From: CAYXEN01 sp964464035
Lineage (GTDB): Bacteria; Krumholzibacteriota; Krumholzibacteriia; WVZY01
Length of the DNA: 15,259 nt
Assembly (NCBI GenBank): GCA_964464035.1
Contig: CAYXEN010000069.1
Coordinates: 1 to 15,259, forward strand
Reading direction: 5' to 3'
The number at the start of each line of letters is the position of its first letter. Position 1 is the stretch's first letter. Of this stretch, positions 1 through 13,712 are shown one piece after another. The notes beneath the pieces were generated by a model. It was not told the DNA's origin. It saw only the letters and a list, made by a program, of their open reading frames with translations, and ran no database searches. Both the position numbers and the translations under genes were made by a program.

Positions 1-38
1 ATGTGCGGCTTCGTCCTTTCAAACTTCGCTTTCGCCAT
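1..38 (-). CDS. tuf: Elongation factor Tu, second copy, N-terminal 12 codons (cut by window edge)
   Basis: The frame starting at the ATG complementary to 36-38 reads MAKAKFERTKPH, the hallmark N-terminus of EF-Tu just before its first GTPase segment. EF-Tu is the cytosolic GTPase that delivers aminoacyl-tRNA to the ribosomal A site. The start is supported by a strong ribosome binding site (AGGGAGG, 47-53), about eight bases upstream, which shares its first base with the end of the fusA stop codon. The gap to fusA is only 14 bases, so this is the last visible gene of the rpsL-rpsG-fusA-tuf operon. A second tuf end lies at the other edge of the window, so the genome carries two tuf genes flanking this cluster. 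Only 12 residues are visible, so nothing can be said about intactness. Confidence 0.93.
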   Translation of the reverse strand, partial: MAKAKFERTKPH

Positions 39-52
39 GCTCTTGTCCTCCC

Positions 53-2146
53 TTAATTCTTCATTGCCTTGCCGTGGAACCTACCGATGAATTCCTGCGC
101 GATATCCTCGGGAAGCTCCTCGTACCTTGAAAACTGCATTGTATATATGGCACGCCCCTGAGTAAGTGAACGCAGCGTCGTAGCGTAACCGAACATCTCG
201 GAAAGAGGCACCCTGGCGGCTATCACCTGGGCATCAGCCCGCTGGAACATGCCGCCGATCCTTCCCCTGCGCGAATTGAGATCGGCCATCACGTCTCCCA
301 TGTATTCCTGGGGAAGCACGATCTCTATGTCCATGATGGGCTCGAGGAGAATGGGCTCGGCCTTGCTCACGGCGTTCCTGAAAGCCATGGAGGCCGCCAT
401 GCGAAAAGCCATCTCGCTCGAATCCACCTCGTGATAGGACCCGTCGAGGAGGGTCGCCTTTATTCCTATCATGGGATAGCCCGCCATCACGCCGCAGCTC
501 ATCGCGTCTTTTATCCCGCCTTCGATGGCCGGCACGAATTGCTTGGGGATGGAACCGCCGACGATCTTGTTTTCGAAAACGAATGCGTCGCCCTTCTCGT
601 TGGGTTCGACGGTGAGCACCACGTGCCCGTACTGTCCGTGGCCGCCCGTCTGCTTTATGAACTTGCCCTCGGCCTTGGCGGCGTTCCTGATGGACTCCTT
701 GTAAGCGACCTGCGGTTTGCCCACGCTCGCGCCGACGGAGAACTCGCGGCGAAGACGATCCACCAGTATCTCGAGGTGCAATTCACCCATCCCCGAGATG
801 AGCGTCTGCCCTGTCTCCTCGTCCACCTTCACCTTGAAAGTGGGATCTTCTTCGCTCAACTTGGCGAGTGCCTTCGAAAGTTTTTCCTGATCGCTCTTGG
901 TCCTGGGTTCGATCGCGACCGACAGCACCGGCTCGGGGAAATGCATCGTCTCGAGAACTATCTGATGCTTGGGATCGCAAAGCGTGTCGCCCGTGTACGC
1001 CTTCTTGAGGCCGACGACGGCTGCTATATCCCCGGAATAGACCGCGTCCCGTTCCTCTCGCTTGTTGGCGTGCATCTGGACGAGCCTGCCGAGGCGTTCC
1101 TTGGTGTTGGAAGTCGTGTTGATGACCATACCGCCCGTTTTCGCGACCCCGCTGTAGACTCTGATGTACGTGAGCTTTCCTATGTACGGATCCGTCGCGA
1201 TCTTGAACACGAGAGCCGAAAACGGCTGGTCGTCCCCGACCTTTCTCGTGTCTTCCTTCTTTGTATAGGGGTTTATTCCTTTCACGGGGGGGACGTCGCA
1301 GGGGGAGGGCAGATAAGCCACGACCGCATCGAGAAGCTTCTGGATACCCTTGTTCTTGAATGCGGAGCCGCAGAGAACCGGCACGAAGCTAACGTCGCAC
1401 ACGGCCTTCCTCATCACCCTGGTCACCATTTCCTCGTCGGGCTCACCACGACCGAGGAACTCGTGCATGAGATCGTCGTCGTACTCGGACAGCGCTTCGA
1501 GCATGTTCTCCCTGTGGTGCTCGGCCTCCTCGCGGAGATCCTTGGGGATCTCTTCTTCCTCGAACGTCGCGCCGAGGCTCTCCTCGTTGTAGAAATAAGC
1601 CTTCATCTTGACCAAATCTATGATTCCCGTGAATAAATCACCGCTCCCGATCGGAATCTGTATCGGAACGGCGTTGGCTCCCAGGCGCTCCCGCATCATC
1701 TTGAGCACGTTGTGAAAATCGGAGCCGACCCTGTCCATCTTGTTCACGAAAGCGATCCTCGGTATCCTGTATTTGTCCGCCTGCCGCCAGACCGTCTCGG
1801 ACTGGGGCTCCACGCCGCCGACGGAACAAAACACCGCGATCACGCCGTCCAGGACCCGCAAGCTTCTCTCGACTTCGACGGTGAAGTCGACGTGCCCCGG
1901 GGTGTCGATGATGTTTACCCGATGATCCTTCCAGTAGCAAGTCGTCGCCGCGGAGGTTATGGTTATCCCCCGCTCCTTTTCCTGCTGCATCCAGTCCATC
2001 GTGGCGGCGCCGTCATGCACCTCACCCATCCGGTGGAGCTTGCCGGTATAGAAAAGGATCCTCTCTGTAACGGTAGTCTTACCGGCATCGATGTGAGCCA
2101 TGATGCCGATGTTCCTAACCTTTTCTAGGGGGACCAACCTGCCCAT
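53..2146 (-). CDS. fusA: Elongation factor G
   Basis: EF-G is the cytosolic GTPase that drives tRNA-mRNA translocation and, with ribosome recycling factor, subunit splitting. The 697-residue length is normal. All GTPase motifs are visible: P-loop AHIDAGKT (17-24), RGITI (59-63), DTPGH (81-85), NKMD (135-138) and GSAFKNKG (260-267). They are followed by the domain II barrel and the domain III-V sequence, including a typical C-terminal stretch ending near LPEDIAQEFIGRFHGKA. The ATG start at 2146 is preceded by GAGGTG (2151-2156) four bases upstream. It follows rpsG after a 208-base gap and is followed by tuf after 14 bases. The VGGVEPQSETVW region matches canonical EF-G from str operons; I see no sign of the divergent EF-G2 paralogue, but assigning a subfamily would need a tree. 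Confidence 0.98.
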   Translation of the reverse strand: MGRLVPLEKVRNIGIMAHIDAGKTTVTERILFYTGKLHRMGEVHDGAATMDWMQQEKERGITITSAATTCYWKDHRVNIIDTPGHVDFTVEVERSLRVLDGVIAVFCSVGGVEPQSETVWRQADKYRIPRIAFVNKMDRVGSDFHNVLKMMRERLGANAVPIQIPIGSGDLFTGIIDLVKMKAYFYNEESLGATFEEEEIPKDLREEAEHHRENMLEALSEYDDDLMHEFLGRGEPDEEMVTRVMRKAVCDVSFVPVLCGSAFKNKGIQKLLDAVVAYLPSPCDVPPVKGINPYTKKEDTRKVGDDQPFSALVFKIATDPYIGKLTYIRVYSGVAKTGGMVINTTSNTKERLGRLVQMHANKREERDAVYSGDIAAVVGLKKAYTGDTLCDPKHQIVLETMHFPEPVLSVAIEPRTKSDQEKLSKALAKLSEEDPTFKVKVDEETGQTLISGMGELHLEILVDRLRREFSVGASVGKPQVAYKESIRNAAKAEGKFIKQTGGHGQYGHVVLTVEPNEKGDAFVFENKIVGGSIPKQFVPAIEGGIKDAMSCGVMAGYPMIGIKATLLDGSYHEVDSSEMAFRMAASMAFRNAVSKAEPILLEPIMDIEIVLPQEYMGDVMADLNSRRGRIGGMFQRADAQVIAARVPLSEMFGYATTLRSLTQGRAIYTMQFSRYEELPEDIAQEFIGRFHGKAMKN

Positions 2147-2270
2147 TATTCACCTCGTCCGACCGGCCGCTGCGACCGATCGATCGAGTCGGGCTCGACT
2201 GGTCAATCGGCGACCGGGGGATTAATGCACTCCGCTGCTCTTAAACGTAAAAGCATCCAATTAACCCCAA

Positions 2271-2284
2271 GGCTCCGCAAAGCC
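2271..2284 (-). promoter_or_regulatory. Small hairpin ahead of fusA
   Basis: On the RNA strand this reads GGCUU-UGCG-GAGCC: four Watson-Crick pairs plus a U-G pair closing a tetraloop. There is no U-tract after it, so it is not an intrinsic terminator. The same 5' arm and loop start (GGCTTTGC, with AGCC as 3' arm) recurs at 3324-3336 ahead of rpsL. The role is unknown. Confidence 0.35.
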
Positions 2285-2301
2285 GCACTGGAGCGCGTAA
2301 A

Positions 2302-2316
2302 AACAACGATGTTGCT
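2302..2316 (-). terminator. Weak terminator-like hairpin after rpsG
   Basis: The RNA-strand arms AGCAAC and GTTGTT close a 3-base loop (six pairs, one of them G-U). The 3' arm runs into a short T stretch, giving five Ts in a row counting the last two of the arm. The stem is A/T rich and weak, and fusA and tuf lie downstream in the same direction, so at most it would attenuate. It could equally be a chance fold. Confidence 0.2.
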
Positions 2317-2354
2317 ATGTATGCATCTATATCAAGCGCTCGATGCGCTCTTTT

Positions 2355-2825
2355 TCACCACCTGAAATGGGCGAAAGCCTTGTTGGCTTCGGCCATCCGG
2401 TGAGTATCTTCTTTTTTCTTTATCGACGGTCCTTCCGAGCGCGCGGCCATCATCAGCTCGTTGGCCAGTCTTTCCGCCATCGTGTGCTCCGACCTCTGCC
2501 GCGCGAAACCGGTTATCCAGCGCATGGCCAGCGCGAGGCGCCTGTCGTGGCGTACCTCTATGGGAATCTGATACGTCGCTCCGCCGACACGGCGTGAGGC
2601 GACCTCGAGGACAGGTTTCACGTTGTCTATCGCCTTCTTGAAGACATCGATGCCCTTCTGTCCCGTCTTCTTCTCGATTATGTCGAAACAATCGTAAACT
2701 ATCTTCTCGGCGAGCGATTTCTTGCCCTTGCGCATCACGTAGTTGATGAAGCGCGCCACGATCACGTCGTGATACTTGGGATCCGGTGTGACCGCCCTTT
2801 TCTTTATTCCTCTTCTTCTCGGCAT
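2355..2825 (-). CDS. rpsG: 30S ribosomal protein S7
   Basis: S7 is a primary assembly protein of the 30S head; it binds the 3' major domain of 16S rRNA and contacts E-site tRNA. The product of 156 residues is the usual bacterial length. It opens with the typical MPRRRGIKKR and contains the conserved VGGATYQIPIEV stretch (about 80-91) and an ending of AEANKAFAHFRW. The ATG start has AAAGGA just upstream, with rather short spacing. It lies 13 bases after rpsL. In E. coli, S7 represses the str operon by binding a structured rpsL-rpsG spacer; here that spacer is too short to hold such a site, so any feedback must use a different target. Confidence 0.98.
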   Translation of the reverse strand: MPRRRGIKKRAVTPDPKYHDVIVARFINYVMRKGKKSLAEKIVYDCFDIIEKKTGQKGIDVFKKAIDNVKPVLEVASRRVGGATYQIPIEVRHDRRLALAMRWITGFARQRSEHTMAERLANELMMAARSEGPSIKKKEDTHRMAEANKAFAHFRW

Positions 2826-2838
2826 GATTCCTTTGCCC

Positions 2839-3216
2839 TTACTGGCTCTTCGGTTTCTTGACTCCGTACTTCGAACGTGCGTTGTGTCTGCCCTCGACTC
2901 CGGACGCGTCGAGCACGCCCCTGATTATGTGGTACCTGACGCCGGGGAGATCCTTTACCCTGCCGCCCCGTATGAGAACTATCGAGTGCTCCTGCAGGTT
3001 GTGCCCCTCGCCCGGGATGTACGCCGTGACCTCGAAACCGTTGGTCAACCTCACCCTGGCGACCTTGCGGATCGCCGAGTTGGGCTTCTTGGGCGTGAGC
3101 GTATAGACTCTCGTGCACACCCCGCGTTTTTGCGGGCACGCTCCCATCGCGGGAGTCTTCGACTTCACCTTTTGGGCCTTGCGGCCGGATCTGATTAGCT
3201 GATTTATAGTTGGCAA
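2839..3216 (-). CDS. rpsL: 30S ribosomal protein S12 (TTG start)
   Basis: S12 sits at the decoding centre of the 30S subunit and controls accuracy. From the TTG at 3216 the product is 125 residues and begins PTINQLIRS after the initiator, as in other bacteria. Conserved stretches are CPQKRGVCTRVY, TPKKPNS (41-47) and GGRVKDLPG (84-92). Lys43 and Lys88, the usual sites of streptomycin-resistance changes, are the wild-type residues, so the sequence predicts no such resistance at this protein. The TTG is chosen because GGAGGAG (3219-3225) stands immediately upstream and homologues start at this residue. An upstream in-frame TTG at 3240 would place that ribosome binding site inside the gene and add eight residues unlike the family. 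The operon's promoter lies upstream at 3370-3398. Confidence 0.96.
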   Translation of the reverse strand: MPTINQLIRSGRKAQKVKSKTPAMGACPQKRGVCTRVYTLTPKKPNSAIRKVARVRLTNGFEVTAYIPGEGHNLQEHSIVLIRGGRVKDLPGVRYHIIRGVLDASGVEGRHNARSKYGVKKPKSQ

Positions 3217-3218
3217 TT

Positions 3219-3225
3219 CTCCTCC
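3219..3225 (-). promoter_or_regulatory. Ribosome binding site deciding the rpsL TTG start
   Basis: GGAGGAG on the minus strand ends two bases before the TTG at 3216 (four bases if the GGAGG core is counted). There is no in-frame ATG nearby, so this site is the main evidence for a TTG start giving the conserved PTINQ N-terminus. Confidence 0.8.
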
Positions 3226-3262
3226 AAAATTGTCGTACAAAAACCCCTTGCGATAAGCAGCC

Positions 3263-3271
3263 TGTGGATAA
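3263..3271 (-). promoter_or_regulatory. Perfect-consensus DnaA box in the rpsL leader
   Basis: The minus strand reads TTATCCACA, identical to the high-affinity E. coli DnaA box. It lies inside the transcribed leader, about 100 bases downstream of the predicted start site and about 47 bases before the rpsL start codon. I noticed no second box beside it, so this is not an origin. One exact 9-mer in 15 kb on two strands could arise by chance (about one in nine windows at even base composition). Confidence 0.45.
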
Positions 3272-3323
3272 CTCTAACAAACCCTATATCGCTTAACGAA
3301 TTACCTTCTCATTAAATTTATCT

Positions 3324-3336
3324 GGCTAGCAAAGCC
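3324..3336 (-). promoter_or_regulatory. Small hairpin in the rpsL leader
   Basis: The RNA strand reads GGCU-UUGCU-AGCC, a 4-bp stem with a 5-base loop and no U-tract. It resembles the hairpin ahead of fusA (2271-2284), sharing GGCTTTGC and the AGCC arm. The stem is weak on its own; the resemblance between the two str-operon leaders is the only reason to record it. Confidence 0.3.
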
Positions 3337-3369
3337 TGGGGCAAGGAATATCTCACACGCAAAGTTAAG

Positions 3370-3398
3370 AATTTATTGCTAAGTGATAATTATGTCAA
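3370..3398 (-). promoter_or_regulatory. Predicted sigma-70 type promoter of the str operon
   Basis: On the minus strand a perfect -35 hexamer TTGACA (3393-3398) is followed by a 17-base spacer and the -10 hexamer TAAATT (3370-3375, four of six consensus positions). This is the best promoter seen in the window. It sits 20 bases after the rpoC stop codon and points at rpsL, with a predicted start near 3363 and a leader of about 145 bases. No terminator was seen between rpoC and this promoter, so rpsL-rpsG-fusA-tuf is probably expressed both by read-through from rpoBC and from here. Confidence 0.7.
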
Positions 3399-3417
3399 GC
3401 AATTTCCTTGTTTCCCC

Positions 3418-7533
<4,116 letters not shown>

Positions 7534-7539
7534 TGGAAA

Positions 7540-7546
7540 CCTCCTC
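7540..7546 (-). promoter_or_regulatory. Ribosome binding site deciding the rpoC TTG start
   Basis: GAGGAGG on the minus strand is followed by six bases and the TTG at 7533. No ATG lies at a usable distance, so the TTG is well supported. The site directly abuts the 3' arm of the junction hairpin (7547-7567). Confidence 0.85.
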
Positions 7547-7564
7547 TAACGGTGATGATCACCG

Positions 7565-7567
<3 letters not shown>
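7547..7567 (-). promoter_or_regulatory. rpoB-rpoC junction hairpin starting at the rpoB stop codon
   Basis: The minus strand reads TAACGGTGA-TCA-TCACCGTTA: a perfect 9-bp stem with a 3-base loop. Its first three bases are the TAA stop codon of rpoB (7565-7567) and its last base touches the rpoC ribosome binding site. There is no U-tract, so it is not a terminator. A ribosome finishing rpoB would have to open it, which suggests a role in coupling translation of the two subunits, in mRNA stability or in processing; this is inference. Confidence 0.7.
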
Positions 7568-11404
<3,837 letters not shown>

Positions 11405-11460
11405 CGTAAACCTCGATGGTTGATAGTAATGGTTTGCAGCGGATTGAACGCGTCACCCAG

Positions 11461-11868
11461 CTACTTGAGCTCAACCGTACCGCCGACTTCCTCGATCTGC
11501 TTCTTGATCGACTCGGCTTCTTCCTTGGAAGCTTCCTCTTTGAGCGTCTTGGGGGCGCTTTCCACGAGTTCTTTCGCTTCCTTGAGCCCGAGACCGGTGA
11601 TGGCCCTCACGACCTTGATGACTTTTATCTTTTCCGAGCCGATCGCCTTGAGAACGACCTCGAACTCTGTCTTCTCCTCGGCCGCCTCGCCGCCCGCGGC
11701 TCCACCGGCCATTGCCGCCGGCATGGCTGCGACGGGCGCCGCCGCGGTCACTCCGAACTTGTCTTCGAGGTTCTTCACCAGTTCCGACATCTCGAGAAGC
11801 GTGAGCTTTTCGATTATCTCCATTGCAGCGTCTACATTGCTCTTGGCAGCCTTTTTTGCTGTAGCCAT
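11461..11868 (-). CDS. rplL: 50S ribosomal protein L7/L12
   Basis: L7/L12 is the multicopy flexible stalk protein that recruits EF-Tu, EF-G and other GTPases. The product has 135 residues, somewhat longer than the usual 120-128, because of a Lys/Ala-rich N-terminal extension (MATAKKAAKSN) before the dimerisation helices (about 15-40). An Ala/Gly-rich hinge follows (about 43-62), then the C-terminal domain with the conserved KIKVIKVVRAITGLGLKEAK stretch that contacts factors. The ATG has AAGGAG eight bases upstream. It follows rplJ by 32 bases, as usual for partners that form the L10(L12) complex. Confidence 0.98.
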   Translation of the reverse strand: MATAKKAAKSNVDAAMEIIEKLTLLEMSELVKNLEDKFGVTAAAPVAAMPAAMAGGAAGGEAAEEKTEFEVVLKAIGSEKIKVIKVVRAITGLGLKEAKELVESAPKTLKEEASKEEAESIKKQIEEVGGTVELK

Positions 11869-11900
11869 TTCATCTACTCCTTGCTCTTGAGTTGACTCGA

Positions 11901-12449
11901 CTATTCACTCGGTTTGTCGCCGTCTTCGCCCTTGCTTTCGCCTTTTTCTATTACGGCGTTGAGCGCGTAGAGAAGTTTTCGCGCCACTCCCTGAAGAACG
12001 AAAACGAAATTGTTCGCGGGTGCCTTTATTCCCGCAAGCATCGTCGCCAGCATTTCCTCACGTGAAGGAAGCTTCGCAAGCTCCATCACTTCCGCGCCCT
12101 CGAAGATCTTGCCTTCGACCAGGGCCGCCTTGAACTTGGGAGCTTCGTTTTCCTCGGCGAACTTCGCGATTATCTTGGCCGCGATGTTCTCGTGTTCCCT
12201 GTCCACCGCGATCGCGGTCGGGCCCTCGAAGAACCTGTCCAGCTCCTCGGCCGGCGTGCCTTGAATACCCCTCTTCGCCAGCGTGTTCTTGATGACCTTG
12301 TACTCGACGTCGTTCTCCCGGCAGATCTTGCGAAGCTCCGAGAGCTTCTCCACGTTCAACCCGGTGAAATCGTTCAGCACCACCGAGCGAGCCTGCCGGA
12401 ACACCTCGGAGAGCGATTCGACCGTTGCGACTTTTTCCGGGCGGGCCAT
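11901..12449 (-). CDS. rplJ: 50S ribosomal protein L10
   Basis: L10 anchors the L7/L12 dimers to the 50S subunit next to L11. The product of 182 residues is a little longer than many homologues, the surplus being a Glu/Gly/Lys-rich tail (EKGESKGEDGDKPSE). The N-terminal rRNA-binding domain contains ARSVVLNDFTGL (about 20-31) and EYKVIKNTLAKRG, typical of L10; the C-terminal part forms the L12-binding helix. The ATG has AAGGAGG nine bases upstream, and that site overlaps the rplA stop codon. The intergenic gap is 14 bases, so a free-standing L10 leader of the usual type, with its L10(L12)-binding fold, cannot fit here. Confidence 0.98.
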   Translation of the reverse strand: MARPEKVATVESLSEVFRQARSVVLNDFTGLNVEKLSELRKICRENDVEYKVIKNTLAKRGIQGTPAEELDRFFEGPTAIAVDREHENIAAKIIAKFAEENEAPKFKAALVEGKIFEGAEVMELAKLPSREEMLATMLAGIKAPANNFVFVLQGVARKLLYALNAVIEKGESKGEDGDKPSE

Positions 12450-12463
12450 CCTCGTATACCTCC

Positions 12464-13165
12464 TTACCTGAGGGCGTTAATGACTTGCTGAGCGTCCAAC
12501 TTGACCGCAGGTCCCATCGTGGGAGAAAGACTCACGCTCTTGATGTATCTCCCTTTGGCCGCCGCGGGTTTGGCTCGCCATATCTCGAGCAGGAGAACCC
12601 TTATGTTCTCCAGCAGCTTGTCTTCGTCGAAAGAGAGCTTTCCCACCGGAACGTGGAGATTGCTTCCCTTGTCCACGCGGTACTCCACCTTGCCTGCCTT
12701 GAGCTCCTTGACAGCCTTCGCCACGTCGAAGGTCACCGTTCCGCTCTTCGGATTCGGCATGAGGCCCTTGGGCCCCAGGATCTTGCCCAGCTTGCCCACT
12801 TCGCCCATGAGATCGGGCGTCGCCACGATCGCATCGACGTCCAACCATCCTTCGCGAAGCTTGGGGATGAACTCGTCCGCCCCGACGTAATCGGCGCCCG
12901 CTTCCTTCGCTTCCTTTTCTTTCTCCCCCCTGGCGAGCACGAGCACCCGGACTTTTCTCCCGGTTCCGTTGGGAAGAACGACCGTGCCTCTTACCTGCTG
13001 GTCGGCATGCCTGGGATCCACGCCGAGATTTGCGGACAATTCCAGTGTCTCATCGAACTTGGCGGTCCCGAGTTGCTTGATGATGGATACGGCCTCTTCG
13101 AGGAGATACTGCTTGTTCTTGTCGAACTTCTCCATGGCCGTCCTGTATTTCTTGCCTCGCTTCAT
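12464..13165 (-). CDS. rplA: 50S ribosomal protein L1
   Basis: L1 forms the mobile stalk that assists release of E-site tRNA, and in many bacteria it represses its own rplK-rplA mRNA. The 233-residue length is typical. The signature spans DLMGEVGKLGKILGPKG and the following MPNPKSGTVTFD, and the C-terminal KGRYIKSVSLSPTMGP is also characteristic. The ATG start is preceded by GAGGAG at good spacing. It lies 47 bases after rplK, a gap holding a hairpin directly behind the rplK stop codon. Its stop TAA runs straight into the rplJ ribosome binding site (TAAGGAGG), a sign of translational coupling. Confidence 0.98.
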   Translation of the reverse strand: MKRGKKYRTAMEKFDKNKQYLLEEAVSIIKQLGTAKFDETLELSANLGVDPRHADQQVRGTVVLPNGTGRKVRVLVLARGEKEKEAKEAGADYVGADEFIPKLREGWLDVDAIVATPDLMGEVGKLGKILGPKGLMPNPKSGTVTFDVAKAVKELKAGKVEYRVDKGSNLHVPVGKLSFDEDKLLENIRVLLLEIWRAKPAAAKGRYIKSVSLSPTMGPAVKLDAQQVINALR

Positions 13166-13184
13166 GAACAGCTCCTCTTGATCC

Positions 13185-13211
13185 TTTTCGAACCGGGCAC
13201 CGGCACGAAAA
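13185..13211 (-). promoter_or_regulatory. rplK-rplA junction hairpin
   Basis: On the RNA strand UUUUCG (13206-13211) pairs with CGAAAA (13185-13190). After one U-U mismatch and a G-U pair, an inner CCGG/CCGG stem follows with loop UGC (13197-13199). This gives about eleven pairs. It begins two bases after the rplK stop codon and ends just before the rplA ribosome binding site region. There is no U-tract. It could be a feedback, processing or coupling element; that is inference. Confidence 0.5.
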
Positions 13212-13212
13212 C

Positions 13213-13647
13213 CTACTCCTCTACGACGATCCCCATGCTGCGCGCGGTTCCCTTTATCACCGATATCGCGGCATCCATCGACGAAACGTTGAGGTCCGGC
13301 ATCTTTATCTCTGCTATCTCCTTCACCTGGTCGAGAGTCACCTTGCCCACCTTCACCTTGTTCGGCTCGCCGGAAGCCTTGGCGATGCCGGCGGCCTTCT
13401 TCAGGAGAACCGCGGCCGGAGGCGTCTTGGTTATGAACGAGAAACTCCTGTCCGCGTAGACGGTGAGGATCACGGGGATGATCGTGCCCATCTGCTTCTT
13501 GGTCGCATCGTTGAAGGCATTACAGAATTCCATGATGTTCACCCCGTGCTGGCCCAAAGCGGGGCCGACCGGAGGGGCGGGCGTGGCGCTTCCACCGGGG
13601 ATCTGCAACTTGATCGTCGTCAGGATTCTTTTCTTCGGTTTTGCCAT
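13213..13647 (-). CDS. rplK: 50S ribosomal protein L11
   Basis: L11 binds the GTPase-associated region of 23S rRNA, the thiostrepton site, and is needed for the RelA stringent response. The 144-residue product shows the N-terminal proline-rich switch PAPPVGPALGQHGVNIMEF (about 23-41) and the C-terminal RNA-binding domain with GTARSMGI near the end. The conserved prolines of the switch (25 and 26) are present. The ATG start has AGGAG seven bases upstream. The 65-base gap from nusG contains a marked U-rich run (13660-13673), and the gene is followed by rplA in the usual rplK-rplA pair. Confidence 0.98.
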   Translation of the reverse strand: MAKPKKRILTTIKLQIPGGSATPAPPVGPALGQHGVNIMEFCNAFNDATKKQMGTIIPVILTVYADRSFSFITKTPPAAVLLKKAAGIAKASGEPNKVKVGKVTLDQVKEIAEIKMPDLNVSSMDAAISVIKGTARSMGIVVEE

Positions 13648-13712
13648 TTACGTCTCCTGAAAAAAGATAAAAATACCCTTCCACGAAATCCGCGCTCGAA
13701 ATCATCCAGGAT

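Larger units (their letters stand above)
2147..2354 (-). other. rpsG-fusA intergenic region, leader-like
   Basis: This 208-base gap holds no convincing reading frame. On the transcribed strand it contains a long-range pairing GAGCGC (2345-2350) with GCGCTC (2291-2296). That pairing encloses a small hairpin (2302-2316). A second hairpin, GGCTT-TGCG-GAGCC, lies at 2271-2284, and a 5-bp hairpin AGTCG/CGACT lies near 2178-2191. I looked for a promoter for fusA-tuf and found no well-spaced -35/-10 pair. The gap is long for an operon whose other junctions here are 13-14 bases, so an internal regulatory or processing site is possible but only inferred. Confidence 0.5.

Noticed and set aside
431..1636. 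A 401-residue plus-strand frame opposite fusA
   Set aside because: Antisense shadow of the EF-G coding sequence.
2177..2190. GATCGATCGA palindromic repeat in the rpsG-fusA gap, also found near 14563-14572
   Set aside because: Short simple palindrome occurring twice; it cannot form a proper hairpin by itself and is compatible with chance.
2310..2345. Candidate fusA promoter around TTGATA and TATAGA
   Set aside because: The hexamers overlap each other and no partner hexamer exists at 16-18 bases spacing.
3217..3240. Upstream TTG at 3240 as the rpsL start
   Set aside because: It would place the GGAGGAG ribosome binding site inside the gene and add eight residues (MYDNFGGE) not seen in S12.
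11405..11460. Attenuator between rplL and rpoB as in E. coli
   Set aside because: The 56-base gap shows no stem followed by a T-tract; only a 4-bp AACC/GGTT pairing near the rpoB ribosome binding site.
12425..13459. A 344-residue plus-strand frame opposite rplJ-rplA-rplK
   Set aside because: It crosses three conserved genes and their junctions on the other strand and resembles no family.
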